Below are positions 54,328-63,284 of a DNA stretch of 64,000 nt, in pieces. Each line of letters begins with the position of its first letter. The first letter of the stretch is position 1. The translations under genes and the position numbers were made by a program. The notes under the pieces were generated by a model. It made no database searches and was not told where the DNA came from. It was given only the letters and a program-made list of their open reading frames with translations. The stretch comes from Prevotella sp. (GTDB lineage Bacteria > Bacteroidota > Bacteroidia > Bacteroidales > Bacteroidaceae): NCBI GenBank assembly GCA_017619755.1, contig JAFZRU010000017.1, positions 221,720 through 285,719 on the forward strand, read 5' to 3'.

Positions 54328-56731
54328 GAGGTTGGAGGTAAGAGGTACGAGGTTGGTAGCCGTCATTCTGACGTTGCTGACGATGTCCTTCATGGGCTGT
54401 AGGCAGGAGGATGACGTGACCGTGATTCAGTCACAGAGAGAGTGGGTGAAGAAAACGGTCGTGGTGGTGGCTCCCCAGAGCAAAAACGCGTCGGTCAAGG
54501 CACGCTTGGAGCGAACAGCCGACTGGTTCCTGACCAATTTCCATGATGCCCAGCTGCACGACACGCTTGCCATTGACATGCAGATAGAATGGCATGATGA
54601 AGACAACGAAGACCTCAGCCTGTTGAGCAGGGAGGTGTCGGAACGTGAAGACATCATCGGTGTCATCGGCCCTTTCTCAAGTGAACATTTGGAGATTTTT
54701 GTGCCGGCATGTCAGTCAAACCAGACTCCGCTGATTGCCCCCACGGCAAGCAGTGAGGAGATTATCCGCCGATATGCCGTGGCAAGTGCGGGAAGCACGA
54801 CAAACAAGAAACCCTTCCTTTGGTCGCTGACGGAAAGCGATGTGTCTTTCACGGAAACACTGATTGGAGGCTATAATGAAATGTTCAGATACGATGATAG
54901 CCATATTGCTTATCTGGCCGCTTTCTTCTCACCCGACAACGCCTACGGCAAGACTTTCTTTGACTGGGCACCGTTCTTTGCACAGGAAAGCGAGGTGGAG
55001 CTTGTATGCAACGGGCAATACCGCAGTGATGACGAACTCCAAAGCAAGATGGAAGAGTATTTGGATGGTGTATTAGGTAAGGATGATATTACGATGGTCA
55101 GCAGTTTCTGCGTGGTTGAAAGCATGAAGCAGATGTATGATGTGTCTCGAACCAGGCGTAAAAGTGTCATCAACAATCCTCAGTATCATTTCTTTTTTGA
55201 CACAGACGACCCTGATGACCCTTCGCTGGATTCCTGGTTTTTAATTTACTCTCTCTTTGTCGATATTTACTTTGCCTATAATGACTTGTATGTCGGGTCG
55301 CTTGACGGGTTGGGAGAACGCGGGGTGGCCATGCTGCAAGGCTGCAAGGGCTTCTCCCCATACGCCGACCCCACGACGGGGTTCGAATTCAGCTATGAGA
55401 AGAAATTCAATGCAAAACCCACGTTTGCAGAGTGCAAATTCTATGACGCCTTGATGATCATGGGGTTTGCGGCTTGCTATGAAGAGCATTTCACCAAGAC
55501 ACAAGACGGTATGTCGTTGGCGGCGCGTCATGCCGCCTTCAACAATGCCATCGTCGCCATCACCACCCCTGAAGACGGTACGCTCGGCGGGGCGGCATGG
55601 AACGCCACCCCCATGGATATTTATCTCTCCGAACTGGAAAACGGGAACAGGCTGCAGTTCAGAGGGGCCTCGGGCGATATCGGTTTTGACAAAGACACCT
55701 ATACCGCTTCTACGCACACCACATATTTGAAGTGGCAGATTGTGAACGGTGAGTTTGAACATCTGTATTACTATGGAAAAGGCGGCAGCGGACGGTTGAA
55801 CGACGCCCATGCCTCTTGGCAATATCTCTATGATTCAACCAAGGCAGAAGAGAACTTCCGACGGCAAGCCACAAGCGGAGTGGACATTTCCTATCCTGAA
55901 ACCCAAGGACAGTATGCCGTGCTTGTGCAGGGAAGCGAAGGCATGGCCAATTACCGGCATCAGTCAGGGGTCCTGTCCATGTATCAACTGCTCAAACGTG
56001 GCGGATTCGACGACGAACACATTATTCTCGTGATGGATGCTTCACTGGCATCTTCAACAGACAACAATGAACCAGGCATCATCCGTTCCAGCAAGGACGG
56101 CGAAAACCTGCTTGAAGGGGTGGTGGTGGACTATGATAACGCCGACCTGTCGCCCGAAAGCATTGCCGACATTCTGAAGGGCCGGCGCAGTGAAAGGCTG
56201 CCAGTGGTGGTCAGTGGCGACGAATGCACCAATGTGCTGCTCTATTGGGGCGGGCACGGACGGAGTGTGCAGCATGGCGGAAGCGACGAGTTCATCTGGA
56301 GGGATAATCCGTCCGGTAAAGGATTCACGGCTGACCTGATGAGGCAGACGGTGGAAGGCATGAGTGAGGTAAAGGCATTCCGGAAGTTGCTGATTATCGC
56401 CGAGGCATGCTATTCGGAGAATGTCATCAAGCCAGTGGAGGGAACGACGGGAGTAATGGCCATCTCCGGGGCAAGCGGTGAGGAACAGTCATGGGCAGAG
56501 AACTGGAATCCGGACTTGGGAAAATACGGCACCTGGATGAGCGACCGGTTCACCATGAACACGGTGAATTTCCTCACGTCGAATCCATCGGCCACCTACA
56601 GGGACCTGTATCTCTATTGCACCCGGCACACCATCGGCTCGCATGTGAGAATACTCAATTCATCACATTTTGATAACTTGTATGTCACCGGACCGAAGGA
56701 ATTCATCATGAAGAGTGGACTGTCCGAGTAA
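54317..56731 (+). CDS. Lipoprotein joining a type 1 periplasmic binding domain to a legumain-like (C13) protease
   Basis: The 804-residue lipoprotein has a basic start and the lipobox FMGC. Residues about 45-480 look like a leucine-binding-type domain (GVIGPFSSEHLEIFVPAC, TPLIAPTASSEEI). Residues about 520-800 look like a clan CD peptidase: YAVLVQGSEGMANYRHQSG, His647 in VLLYWGGHGR, Cys698 in IIAEACYSENV, then GVMAISGASGEE and WMSDRFT, as in legumain and GPI8. The ligand-binding domain could control or position the protease at the cell surface or in the periplasm. Translation is coupled to the PnrA-like gene by overlap. Its codon use is more AT-tolerant than the PUL genes. The fold calls are by eye. 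Confidence 0.75.
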   Translation: MRSKRLEVRGTRLVAVILTLLTMSFMGCRQEDDVTVIQSQREWVKKTVVVVAPQSKNASVKARLERTADWFLTNFHDAQLHDTLAIDMQIEWHDEDNEDLSLLSREVSEREDIIGVIGPFSSEHLEIFVPACQSNQTPLIAPTASSEEIIRRYAVASAGSTTNKKPFLWSLTESDVSFTETLIGGYNEMFRYDDSHIAYLAAFFSPDNAYGKTFFDWAPFFAQESEVELVCNGQYRSDDELQSKMEEYLDGVLGKDDITMVSSFCVVESMKQMYDVSRTRRKSVINNPQYHFFFDTDDPDDPSLDSWFLIYSLFVDIYFAYNDLYVGSLDGLGERGVAMLQGCKGFSPYADPTTGFEFSYEKKFNAKPTFAECKFYDALMIMGFAACYEEHFTKTQDGMSLAARHAAFNNAIVAITTPEDGTLGGAAWNATPMDIYLSELENGNRLQFRGASGDIGFDKDTYTASTHTTYLKWQIVNGEFEHLYYYGKGGSGRLNDAHASWQYLYDSTKAEENFRRQATSGVDISYPETQGQYAVLVQGSEGMANYRHQSGVLSMYQLLKRGGFDDEHIILVMDASLASSTDNNEPGIIRSSKDGENLLEGVVVDYDNADLSPESIADILKGRRSERLPVVVSGDECTNVLLYWGGHGRSVQHGGSDEFIWRDNPSGKGFTADLMRQTVEGMSEVKAFRKLLIIAEACYSENVIKPVEGTTGVMAISGASGEEQSWAENWNPDLGKYGTWMSDRFTMNTVNFLTSNPSATYRDLYLYCTRHTIGSHVRILNSSHFDNLYVTGPKEFIMKSGLSE

Positions 56732-56818
56732 GCAAGTGCGGTGATTCGTGGGTCTGGACATCTACCAAGATAAAAAACCGTTGTAAGATAAAATAAACAA
56801 TCAAATAGTATCAATCAA

Positions 56819-58465
56819 ATGAAAAAGAATAGAACAGCCCTGTTGCTCGCTTCGGCGATAGCCTTGACAGCAGTTCCGGTATTTACAGCATGTAGCGATG
56901 ACGATGACGACGATGGCAAAGTCGAAGACGTGACCGTACAAATCGATGAATTGCTGAAAGCGAGTGATTCAACCGTTAAACTTTGTGACAGTGGTGTCGG
57001 GAACCTGCTCGATGACTACCGCAACATCATCAAGGAGCTTTCGCAGAGCAATGATGCTGACGATATGATGGAACTGGACTATTACAAGCAGAGACTCCAG
57101 GAGATAGAGGCATACTGCGAGCACAAGTCGGACTCGGTGAAAGAAGCCGACCCCGCAGGCTATCAGCATGCACTTGATTCACTCAAGGCCCTTGACCCGG
57201 CTAACAGCTTGATGGCTGGCATAGGACAGATGTTCGGCACCTACGGATGGGCTGTCCTCTCCTATATGGACGTCGGCGCCGACGGGAAGAGAAGAAGGAT
57301 GTCAGCCCTGGCAATCTTTCCCCGCAATGCATTCTGCAACCTCAATGCCGAGCACGTGATCCTGTGTCCCCACTGGACGATTGCCAGCGACGGGGAACGC
57401 CCGACGAACTATGTCGAAGCGGAGGGAGCATTATCATACAAGAGCGACAATTCCAACGTGATGGCTGGAGAGTGGGCCGCCTTTGACGAATACCTTGTCA
57501 TCATGCCCGACTATGAAGGATATGGAGAGTCAAAAGATGTGTCACATCCTTATCTCATACGCGAAGTACAGGCACGACAGTGCATCATAGCCCTGCTGAG
57601 AGGTATCGGCTGGTTCACTTCCAACACAGACCTATGGGGGCCTGACGGACATGGTGAGAAGATCGACAAAGACTATAAAATCGTGATTGAAGGCTATTCG
57701 CAGGGAGGGGCGGTATCGGCCGCTACATACCGCTATTTCCTGGAACATCAGGGTGAGGCGTGGGCGAAGAACCTCCCTATTGCCGGTGCCGTATGCGGCG
57801 ACGGTCCTCACGACCCGTTCGCCACGCTGACCTACTATTGCACGACCAATTACGTGGAAATGCCGGTGGCGCCTGCCATGGTGCTCAAAGGACTGTGCGA
57901 CTACGACCCGGAGATGATAGCAGCCAAATGCACACCGGCAGACTTCTGCAACCCTGGGTTCATCAATTCGGGAATCTTCGAGGCTATCGCCTCCAAAAAC
58001 AACAATACTGACCAATGCAGCGCCTTCGTCTATAAATATGCGAAAGAGCATCCGGATGAGATCAAGTTGCGGGACGACGGCGGGCTGTCTGCCGACCAGA
58101 TGCTTACACCGGCGGCATACAACTATTTCGCCACCGGGAAACTCATCAAGGGTGCCAACTACCAGAAGCTGGCCATTCTCAAGAAATGTCTGCAGAAAAA
58201 CAGCGTGGCATACAACTTCACCCCGCCACCCTACGCACATTTCACCTTCTTCCACAGCGAGGGCGACAGGGTGGTTCCCTACGATAATTACCAGTCGATG
58301 AAGAAAGCCTGGGGAACGGGCAAACTGCGTGGAGTCACCTACAAGGGTGAAGGCAAGGAAAGCCATCTCGATGTGGGTACCATCTTCTTCAAAAGCTATC
58401 ATAGCGGACTGGTGGGAGACATCATAGACGGCGACTGGAAGTCAGGTGAAGAAACAAAGGAATGA
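56819..58465 (+). CDS. Secreted alpha/beta hydrolase (lipase/esterase-like) lipoprotein
   Basis: The 548-residue lipoprotein (FTAC followed by SDDDDDDG, an acidic surface-export pattern) has a helical N-domain (about 35-125) and an alpha/beta hydrolase domain. The nucleophile lies in IEGYSQGGAVS, the likely Asp in FFHSEGDRVVPYDN and the His in ESHLDVG. The oxyanion region and the Ser motif resemble secretory lipases. The substrate is unknown. It lies 87 bp after the protease gene in the same direction. Confidence 0.8.
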   Translation: MKKNRTALLLASAIALTAVPVFTACSDDDDDDGKVEDVTVQIDELLKASDSTVKLCDSGVGNLLDDYRNIIKELSQSNDADDMMELDYYKQRLQEIEAYCEHKSDSVKEADPAGYQHALDSLKALDPANSLMAGIGQMFGTYGWAVLSYMDVGADGKRRRMSALAIFPRNAFCNLNAEHVILCPHWTIASDGERPTNYVEAEGALSYKSDNSNVMAGEWAAFDEYLVIMPDYEGYGESKDVSHPYLIREVQARQCIIALLRGIGWFTSNTDLWGPDGHGEKIDKDYKIVIEGYSQGGAVSAATYRYFLEHQGEAWAKNLPIAGAVCGDGPHDPFATLTYYCTTNYVEMPVAPAMVLKGLCDYDPEMIAAKCTPADFCNPGFINSGIFEAIASKNNNTDQCSAFVYKYAKEHPDEIKLRDDGGLSADQMLTPAAYNYFATGKLIKGANYQKLAILKKCLQKNSVAYNFTPPPYAHFTFFHSEGDRVVPYDNYQSMKKAWGTGKLRGVTYKGEGKESHLDVGTIFFKSYHSGLVGDIIDGDWKSGEETKE

Positions 58466-58518
58466 TCTCTTTTTTACTTTATATGCAGACTTAGATTTAC
58501 TTTAAAAACTTTTTAAAG

Positions 58519-61500
58519 ATGAAAAGAACGTTTTCAATCATCATTTCCACCGTCATTATGACGATGCTGAATGTGATGAACACAAATGCTGCCATCCATT
58601 GGGATTATAACAGCACAACCCATACATTATCTATTTCTGGAACGGGGGCGATGGCCGATTATGACATTAGCGAAAACACCCCCTGGTACAGTCGTAAAGA
58701 CGACATTACGACAGTTGTCGTGAAATCCGGGGTGACATCCATAGGAAACAATGCGTTTGCTAAGTTTCCAAAACTTGCCTTTATCTCACTTCCCAACGGG
58801 TTGCTGTCCATCGGCGACTACGCCTTTGCGGAAACCGCCGTGCAACAGCTCGTCATCCCGGCATCGGTGCAGACCATCGGCGGGGCGGCATTCCTGTGGT
58901 GCGACCAGTTGAGAACCATCTATCTTGGTGGCAGCATCACCAGGATGGGACATCCGGGGACCACCGACTCCGACTATGGCGCTTTTGCCTACTGCGATGC
59001 GGTATCCGACATCTATTTCTACCAGAACAACATCTCTTCTATCAGTTGGAACAACACATGGGAGTTCAAGGACAACAAGGCAACCAAAGTGCATGTCTAT
59101 AAGAGTGCGTCATTGCCAAGTGGACTGAACTGCAACTTCGTCAAGGATATCGGTGATGACATGCGCAGTGTCGGACAAAGTGACATGACAGACCCAGACA
59201 ATCCTTACGAAATATACTACAAGTGGCAATTGGATTTCATCATCGCCATGATGAACAGCACTTCCATTGACAATACCGAGGACTGTAATTTCTATTTGAA
59301 ACTGATGGCAGACTTGGCGTATGACGAGACGGAAGAAAACAATTTCACCCCTGTCGGCTCTGAAGAGAAGAGCTTCTTCGGCTCGCTCGACGGCAATGGA
59401 CACACGATAAGCGGCATCAACATCAAGACCGATAAGGATTACGTGGGAATCATTCCCTATGTGACGGGAACCGTGAAAAACATCAAGTTTGACAACATTC
59501 ACATACAAACCACCGGTTCGTACGCCGGCGTAATGGGAGGTGCCAACTTTTCCACCATAGATAATATATGTATCGAAAACTCGTCGTTCCAAGCAGACAA
59601 TTGCGTGGGACCGTTGTTGGGTATTTTGGAAGACGCAGTTACTGTCAGAAACTGTCATGTCAAATCAAGCGTGACTGTCAATGGTTTGTCCGAGGAAAGT
59701 ATTTACTCAAACGCAGGAGGACTGATAGGCAAGGCCAACGGCGGTTCCCTGTCGGGATGCTCAAGTGCCGCCCAAGTCTCCGGAAACGGACAGTGCGTGG
59801 CGGGACTGGTTGGTTATAACAAGGCCGATCTGACCGACTGCATCTATCTGGGGGCATCCATCATCGGAACCAACGCGTATGCGGTTTCCGATAATTACTT
59901 GGCAAATGTAAGCAACTGCTTCTACACAGAGCCTACATTAACTGACGGTGAAGCCCAACTGGCATACACACTCACAATGGATGAAGGTGTGACATTGACG
60001 AACACCGTAGTAAGCACATACGGAACAAGCGACTTCCCGGGGATTACATCCTATAATGACATTCTTTTCTTTGACGGGAATTACTATGCTAAACAAACTG
60101 CCTCTCTGACATTCGCCAATCAGGACGCATGGTATGTTGTCAATGACGAGTGTGTGAGGACAAACAGCATTCAGATGCCGGGACAAGAAACCCACGTTAG
60201 CCTGTATGCCCTTGACGGAACTGGAACAGAAGAGGATCCCTATCTCATCAATAACACCAATGACATGGACTACTTGGCATCGAGAGTCAACAGTGGAAAC
60301 TCTTATGAAGGCAAGTATGTGGAATTGACAGCCAGTTTGGTATATGATGGGACAGAAAACAATTACACACCTGTCGGCAAACATGATAACCCGTTTGATG
60401 GCGTGTTTGACGGCAAAGGGCATAGCATAAGCGGCATATATGTAAGAAAATCTGGAAGCACGTATAGTAGTAGCAACGGTTACAATGGCATATTCGGTGT
60501 CGTAGGCTCCAATGGCATTGTCAAGAATCTTGTCAGCGACTCCAACACCTTCACGGGACATTATACGGGCGGTATCGTCGGCTATAACTTGGGCATCATC
60601 GAAAACTGCCGCGCCACTTCCACCGTGATCCTGAAGGCGGCATGGAGCGAATACTACAACACTTACAAACAATGGAATGGAACGAACTACATTGGTGGAA
60701 TTGTAGGTTATCAGCCCAGCACTAACGTCAACACCGACGCACCCCGTATCATCCGGGGGTGTGTCAGTGCCGCATACATTGACAATGACGGCCATTATGC
60801 GTGCAAAGAATTTGGCGGAATTATTGGTTCTAACAACCGCAGCACTCCCAACATCCAGCACTGTTTGTATTTAGGTGACCATGTGAGTGTGGGAACAGAC
60901 TTGGGAGGCAGTGCAGAAGGTGCAATTGCCGGATGGACTTTCGTGACAACAGGTTACACCCCCAACAGTTATTACACCGACAATTCTCTCGTCGGCGACT
61001 ATAACAACAATTTCCTGCTGGCCCACAGAATCATACTTGCCGAAGACGTGGAAATCGATGATGAGAAGACCGTCTATGGAGAAGGCGATTATATAGGTGT
61101 CACGGCATACGACAACGGAGTGCTCTTTTACGATGGAGTCTATTATGCACCGCAGAATCTTGAAGTCACACTGAAACTCGCTGAAACCTCTGCGGAAGGG
61201 GTACAGCCACTTGGACTGATGATTCTTCCCTATTCCTTTGGAGATACAGGCGATGCTACGTCCGACGGCATGACACTTACAATGGGGTCTGCCGACATCT
61301 ACGTCGCAATTGCTTCAAGAATAGCCATCGCCAACGACAACTGGATTTACTATCGTTCGGAAACTTTCTCCGACATATCGGAAACGGACAAGCTGCTCGT
61401 CCTGCACAGCGAAGAGGAGTTGGCAAGGGTTGCCTACGAGGTGAACGTGCTTGGAAACAACTTCGAAGGATGGACGGTGAAGCTTGCCGATGACAAGGAC

Positions 61501-63114
61501 TTTTACATGCCAGGTCACAGATGGGAACCGGTGGGAAGCATCGCTATGTTGGACATAAACAAACTTTTCAAGGGCACTTTTGATGGAAACCGCAGGAACA
61601 TCAGAGGCATCAATGCGTCCTTAAACGACAGTCCTGATGAATACAGCAACGATTACATCGGACTCTTCAGCATTTTGCCTGAGGGAGCGGTGGTGAAGGA
61701 TCTGTTCATACAGGAAGCCACTGTGACAGGAGCAAGAAACGCTGGAGTAGTGGCAGGAGAAAACCGTGGAACGGTGACGAATTGCCATATCGTTGAGGCT
61801 TCAGTTTCCGCCGTGGCCGACAATGCCGAATATGTAGGAGGCGTGACCGGAAACAATCTCGGAGGAACCATCCAGAACAGCAGTGTCAACAAGACAGCCA
61901 TCAGCGACGGCGACGGTTGCCAGAATGTTTCGCACTTCGGAGGCATCTGCGGCGGAAACACCACATACGCCCAGTCGCTGATAAACATGGAAACGGGTGA
62001 TGTGACCACCAATGTCAGAGAGGCGACGATGAGCGACAACATTTTCTTCGGTAGCATTCACGTCAGCGGCGCAGACCCCCTCGGTCATTTCGGATCCATC
62101 ACGAGCGACAACAGGGCGGCAACCGACCGTGAAGGAAATGAATACCCCGCCCACGCCAGCAACAACTACTACGATAACGCACCTGTAGTGGTGGACAACG
62201 ATGTGCCGTCAACATATTGGGGCGATGATACACATCCATACGACACATCCCTCGGAGTCGGCATCGGGCAGACCAGCCCGAACGGAAACCTCGGCTATTC
62301 AAGCACCGATGTGGAAGGGGTTGCAGAACCCTTGGCAGTGGATGGCCGAGACAATACAGACGCACTGAACCTGCTGATAACCCGCAACCAATACTTTGAC
62401 CGCCCGGAGAACTCTCTCATCTACCATGCAAGGCATACTTTCACTCTCAAAGGACGCACATTCTACAAAGACAAGGGATGGAACACCATCTGTCTGCCGT
62501 TTGACATGGCCATGACATACTCCTCGCCTTTCGGACAGGCTGATGCCATGGAACTGACCGGATCTTCATTCAACCTGGCTACCAAGACGCTGACACTTGA
62601 CTTTGCCGATCCCGAGGGATGGGAAGTGAAGGCTGGAAAACCCTATGTCGTGAGATGGTGGTTTGAAGGAGAAAATACGGTTGACCCGGTGTTCGAGGAT
62701 GTGACGGTGCTGACAGCGGAATTAATAGACGAGGCGACCGACTACATCACATTCAAGGGAACTTACGCCCCCGTCGTCTATGAGGAAGGAAGACAAAATC
62801 GGAGCATCCTGCTCATGGGGGCAGACAACAAACTCTATTATCCCAATGGTGAGGCCGTGTCGTTTGCCAACGCTTTCCGTGGTTATTTCCAACTGGCCGA
62901 CGAACTCCATGCCGGTGACAAGACTTCAATGGTCAGTGCATTCGTACTCAACTTCAATGGTGGAGAAACTGGCAATGAGGAAATCCAAAACCTCAAACCT
63001 CAAACCTCAAACCTCAAACCTCTCTGGTTCACCCTCGACGGTCGCCGCATCAACGGCCAACCCAACAGGCCAGGCGTTTATATCAACAATGGCAAGAAAG
63101 TAGCCATCAAATAA
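58519..63114 (+). CDS. Large BspA-like / GLUG-repeat surface protein
   Basis: The 1531-residue secreted protein has a signal peptide and a BspA-like opening (TTHTLSISGTGAMADYD, then LRR_5 repeats such as LAFISLPNGLLSIGDYAF). Long stretches of GLUG-type repeats follow (GGLIGKANGGSLSGCSSAAQ, GGIVGYNLGIIENCRATS, AGVVAGENRGTVTNCH). A C-terminal beta domain (about 1300-1490) and the sorting-like tail WFTLDGRRI...GVYINNGKK close it. A 7-bp repeat encodes the linker before this tail. It is probably an adhesin or other binding protein. It follows the hydrolase gene by 53 bp. Confidence 0.82.
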   Translation: MKRTFSIIISTVIMTMLNVMNTNAAIHWDYNSTTHTLSISGTGAMADYDISENTPWYSRKDDITTVVVKSGVTSIGNNAFAKFPKLAFISLPNGLLSIGDYAFAETAVQQLVIPASVQTIGGAAFLWCDQLRTIYLGGSITRMGHPGTTDSDYGAFAYCDAVSDIYFYQNNISSISWNNTWEFKDNKATKVHVYKSASLPSGLNCNFVKDIGDDMRSVGQSDMTDPDNPYEIYYKWQLDFIIAMMNSTSIDNTEDCNFYLKLMADLAYDETEENNFTPVGSEEKSFFGSLDGNGHTISGINIKTDKDYVGIIPYVTGTVKNIKFDNIHIQTTGSYAGVMGGANFSTIDNICIENSSFQADNCVGPLLGILEDAVTVRNCHVKSSVTVNGLSEESIYSNAGGLIGKANGGSLSGCSSAAQVSGNGQCVAGLVGYNKADLTDCIYLGASIIGTNAYAVSDNYLANVSNCFYTEPTLTDGEAQLAYTLTMDEGVTLTNTVVSTYGTSDFPGITSYNDILFFDGNYYAKQTASLTFANQDAWYVVNDECVRTNSIQMPGQETHVSLYALDGTGTEEDPYLINNTNDMDYLASRVNSGNSYEGKYVELTASLVYDGTENNYTPVGKHDNPFDGVFDGKGHSISGIYVRKSGSTYSSSNGYNGIFGVVGSNGIVKNLVSDSNTFTGHYTGGIVGYNLGIIENCRATSTVILKAAWSEYYNTYKQWNGTNYIGGIVGYQPSTNVNTDAPRIIRGCVSAAYIDNDGHYACKEFGGIIGSNNRSTPNIQHCLYLGDHVSVGTDLGGSAEGAIAGWTFVTTGYTPNSYYTDNSLVGDYNNNFLLAHRIILAEDVEIDDEKTVYGEGDYIGVTAYDNGVLFYDGVYYAPQNLEVTLKLAETSAEGVQPLGLMILPYSFGDTGDATSDGMTLTMGSADIYVAIASRIAIANDNWIYYRSETFSDISETDKLLVLHSEEELARVAYEVNVLGNNFEGWTVKLADDKDFYMPGHRWEPVGSIAMLDINKLFKGTFDGNRRNIRGINASLNDSPDEYSNDYIGLFSILPEGAVVKDLFIQEATVTGARNAGVVAGENRGTVTNCHIVEASVSAVADNAEYVGGVTGNNLGGTIQNSSVNKTAISDGDGCQNVSHFGGICGGNTTYAQSLINMETGDVTTNVREATMSDNIFFGSIHVSGADPLGHFGSITSDNRAATDREGNEYPAHASNNYYDNAPVVVDNDVPSTYWGDDTHPYDTSLGVGIGQTSPNGNLGYSSTDVEGVAEPLAVDGRDNTDALNLLITRNQYFDRPENSLIYHARHTFTLKGRTFYKDKGWNTICLPFDMAMTYSSPFGQADAMELTGSSFNLATKTLTLDFADPEGWEVKAGKPYVVRWWFEGENTVDPVFEDVTVLTAELIDEATDYITFKGTYAPVVYEEGRQNRSILLMGADNKLYYPNGEAVSFANAFRGYFQLADELHAGDKTSMVSAFVLNFNGGETGNEEIQNLKPQTSNLKPLWFTLDGRRINGQPNRPGVYINNGKKVAIK
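62991..63018 (+). repeat. Four-copy CCTCAAA heptanucleotide repeat inside a coding region
   Basis: CCTCAAA occurs four times without interruption, followed by CCTCTCT. It encodes the NLKPQTSNLKP linker before the sorting-like tail. Because 7 is not a multiple of 3, gain or loss of one unit shifts the frame. Confidence 0.8.
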
Positions 63115-63196
63115 ACAACAAACACAATTTCCGTGATGAAAAAGAATAATGACCGAACCTAAGGACGAGTAAAATTGCACTTTTGACAGACCACCG

Positions 63197-63240
63197 ATAT
63201 GGCCGGAGGGCGTGCACAGTAGCATACCTTCCGGCCATAT
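63197..63240 (+). repeat. Hairpin related to the M16 terminator
   Basis: ATATGGCCGGAGGG (63197-63210) pairs with CCTTCCGGCCATAT (63227-63240). The sequence is a variant of the hairpin at 52901-52938 in the same orientation, but no T run follows. Confidence 0.65.
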
Positions 63241-63272
63241 TAAAATGACATACTCTTCGCTGCAAAATGGCA

Positions 63273-63280
63273 TATCTTTG
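63273..63280 (+). promoter_or_regulatory. -7 box abutting the last gene (leaderless candidate)
   Basis: TATCTTTG ends 4 bases before ATG 63285, the same arrangement as at the kinase gene. The -33 region is weak. Confidence 0.5.
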
Positions 63281-63284
63281 CAGC

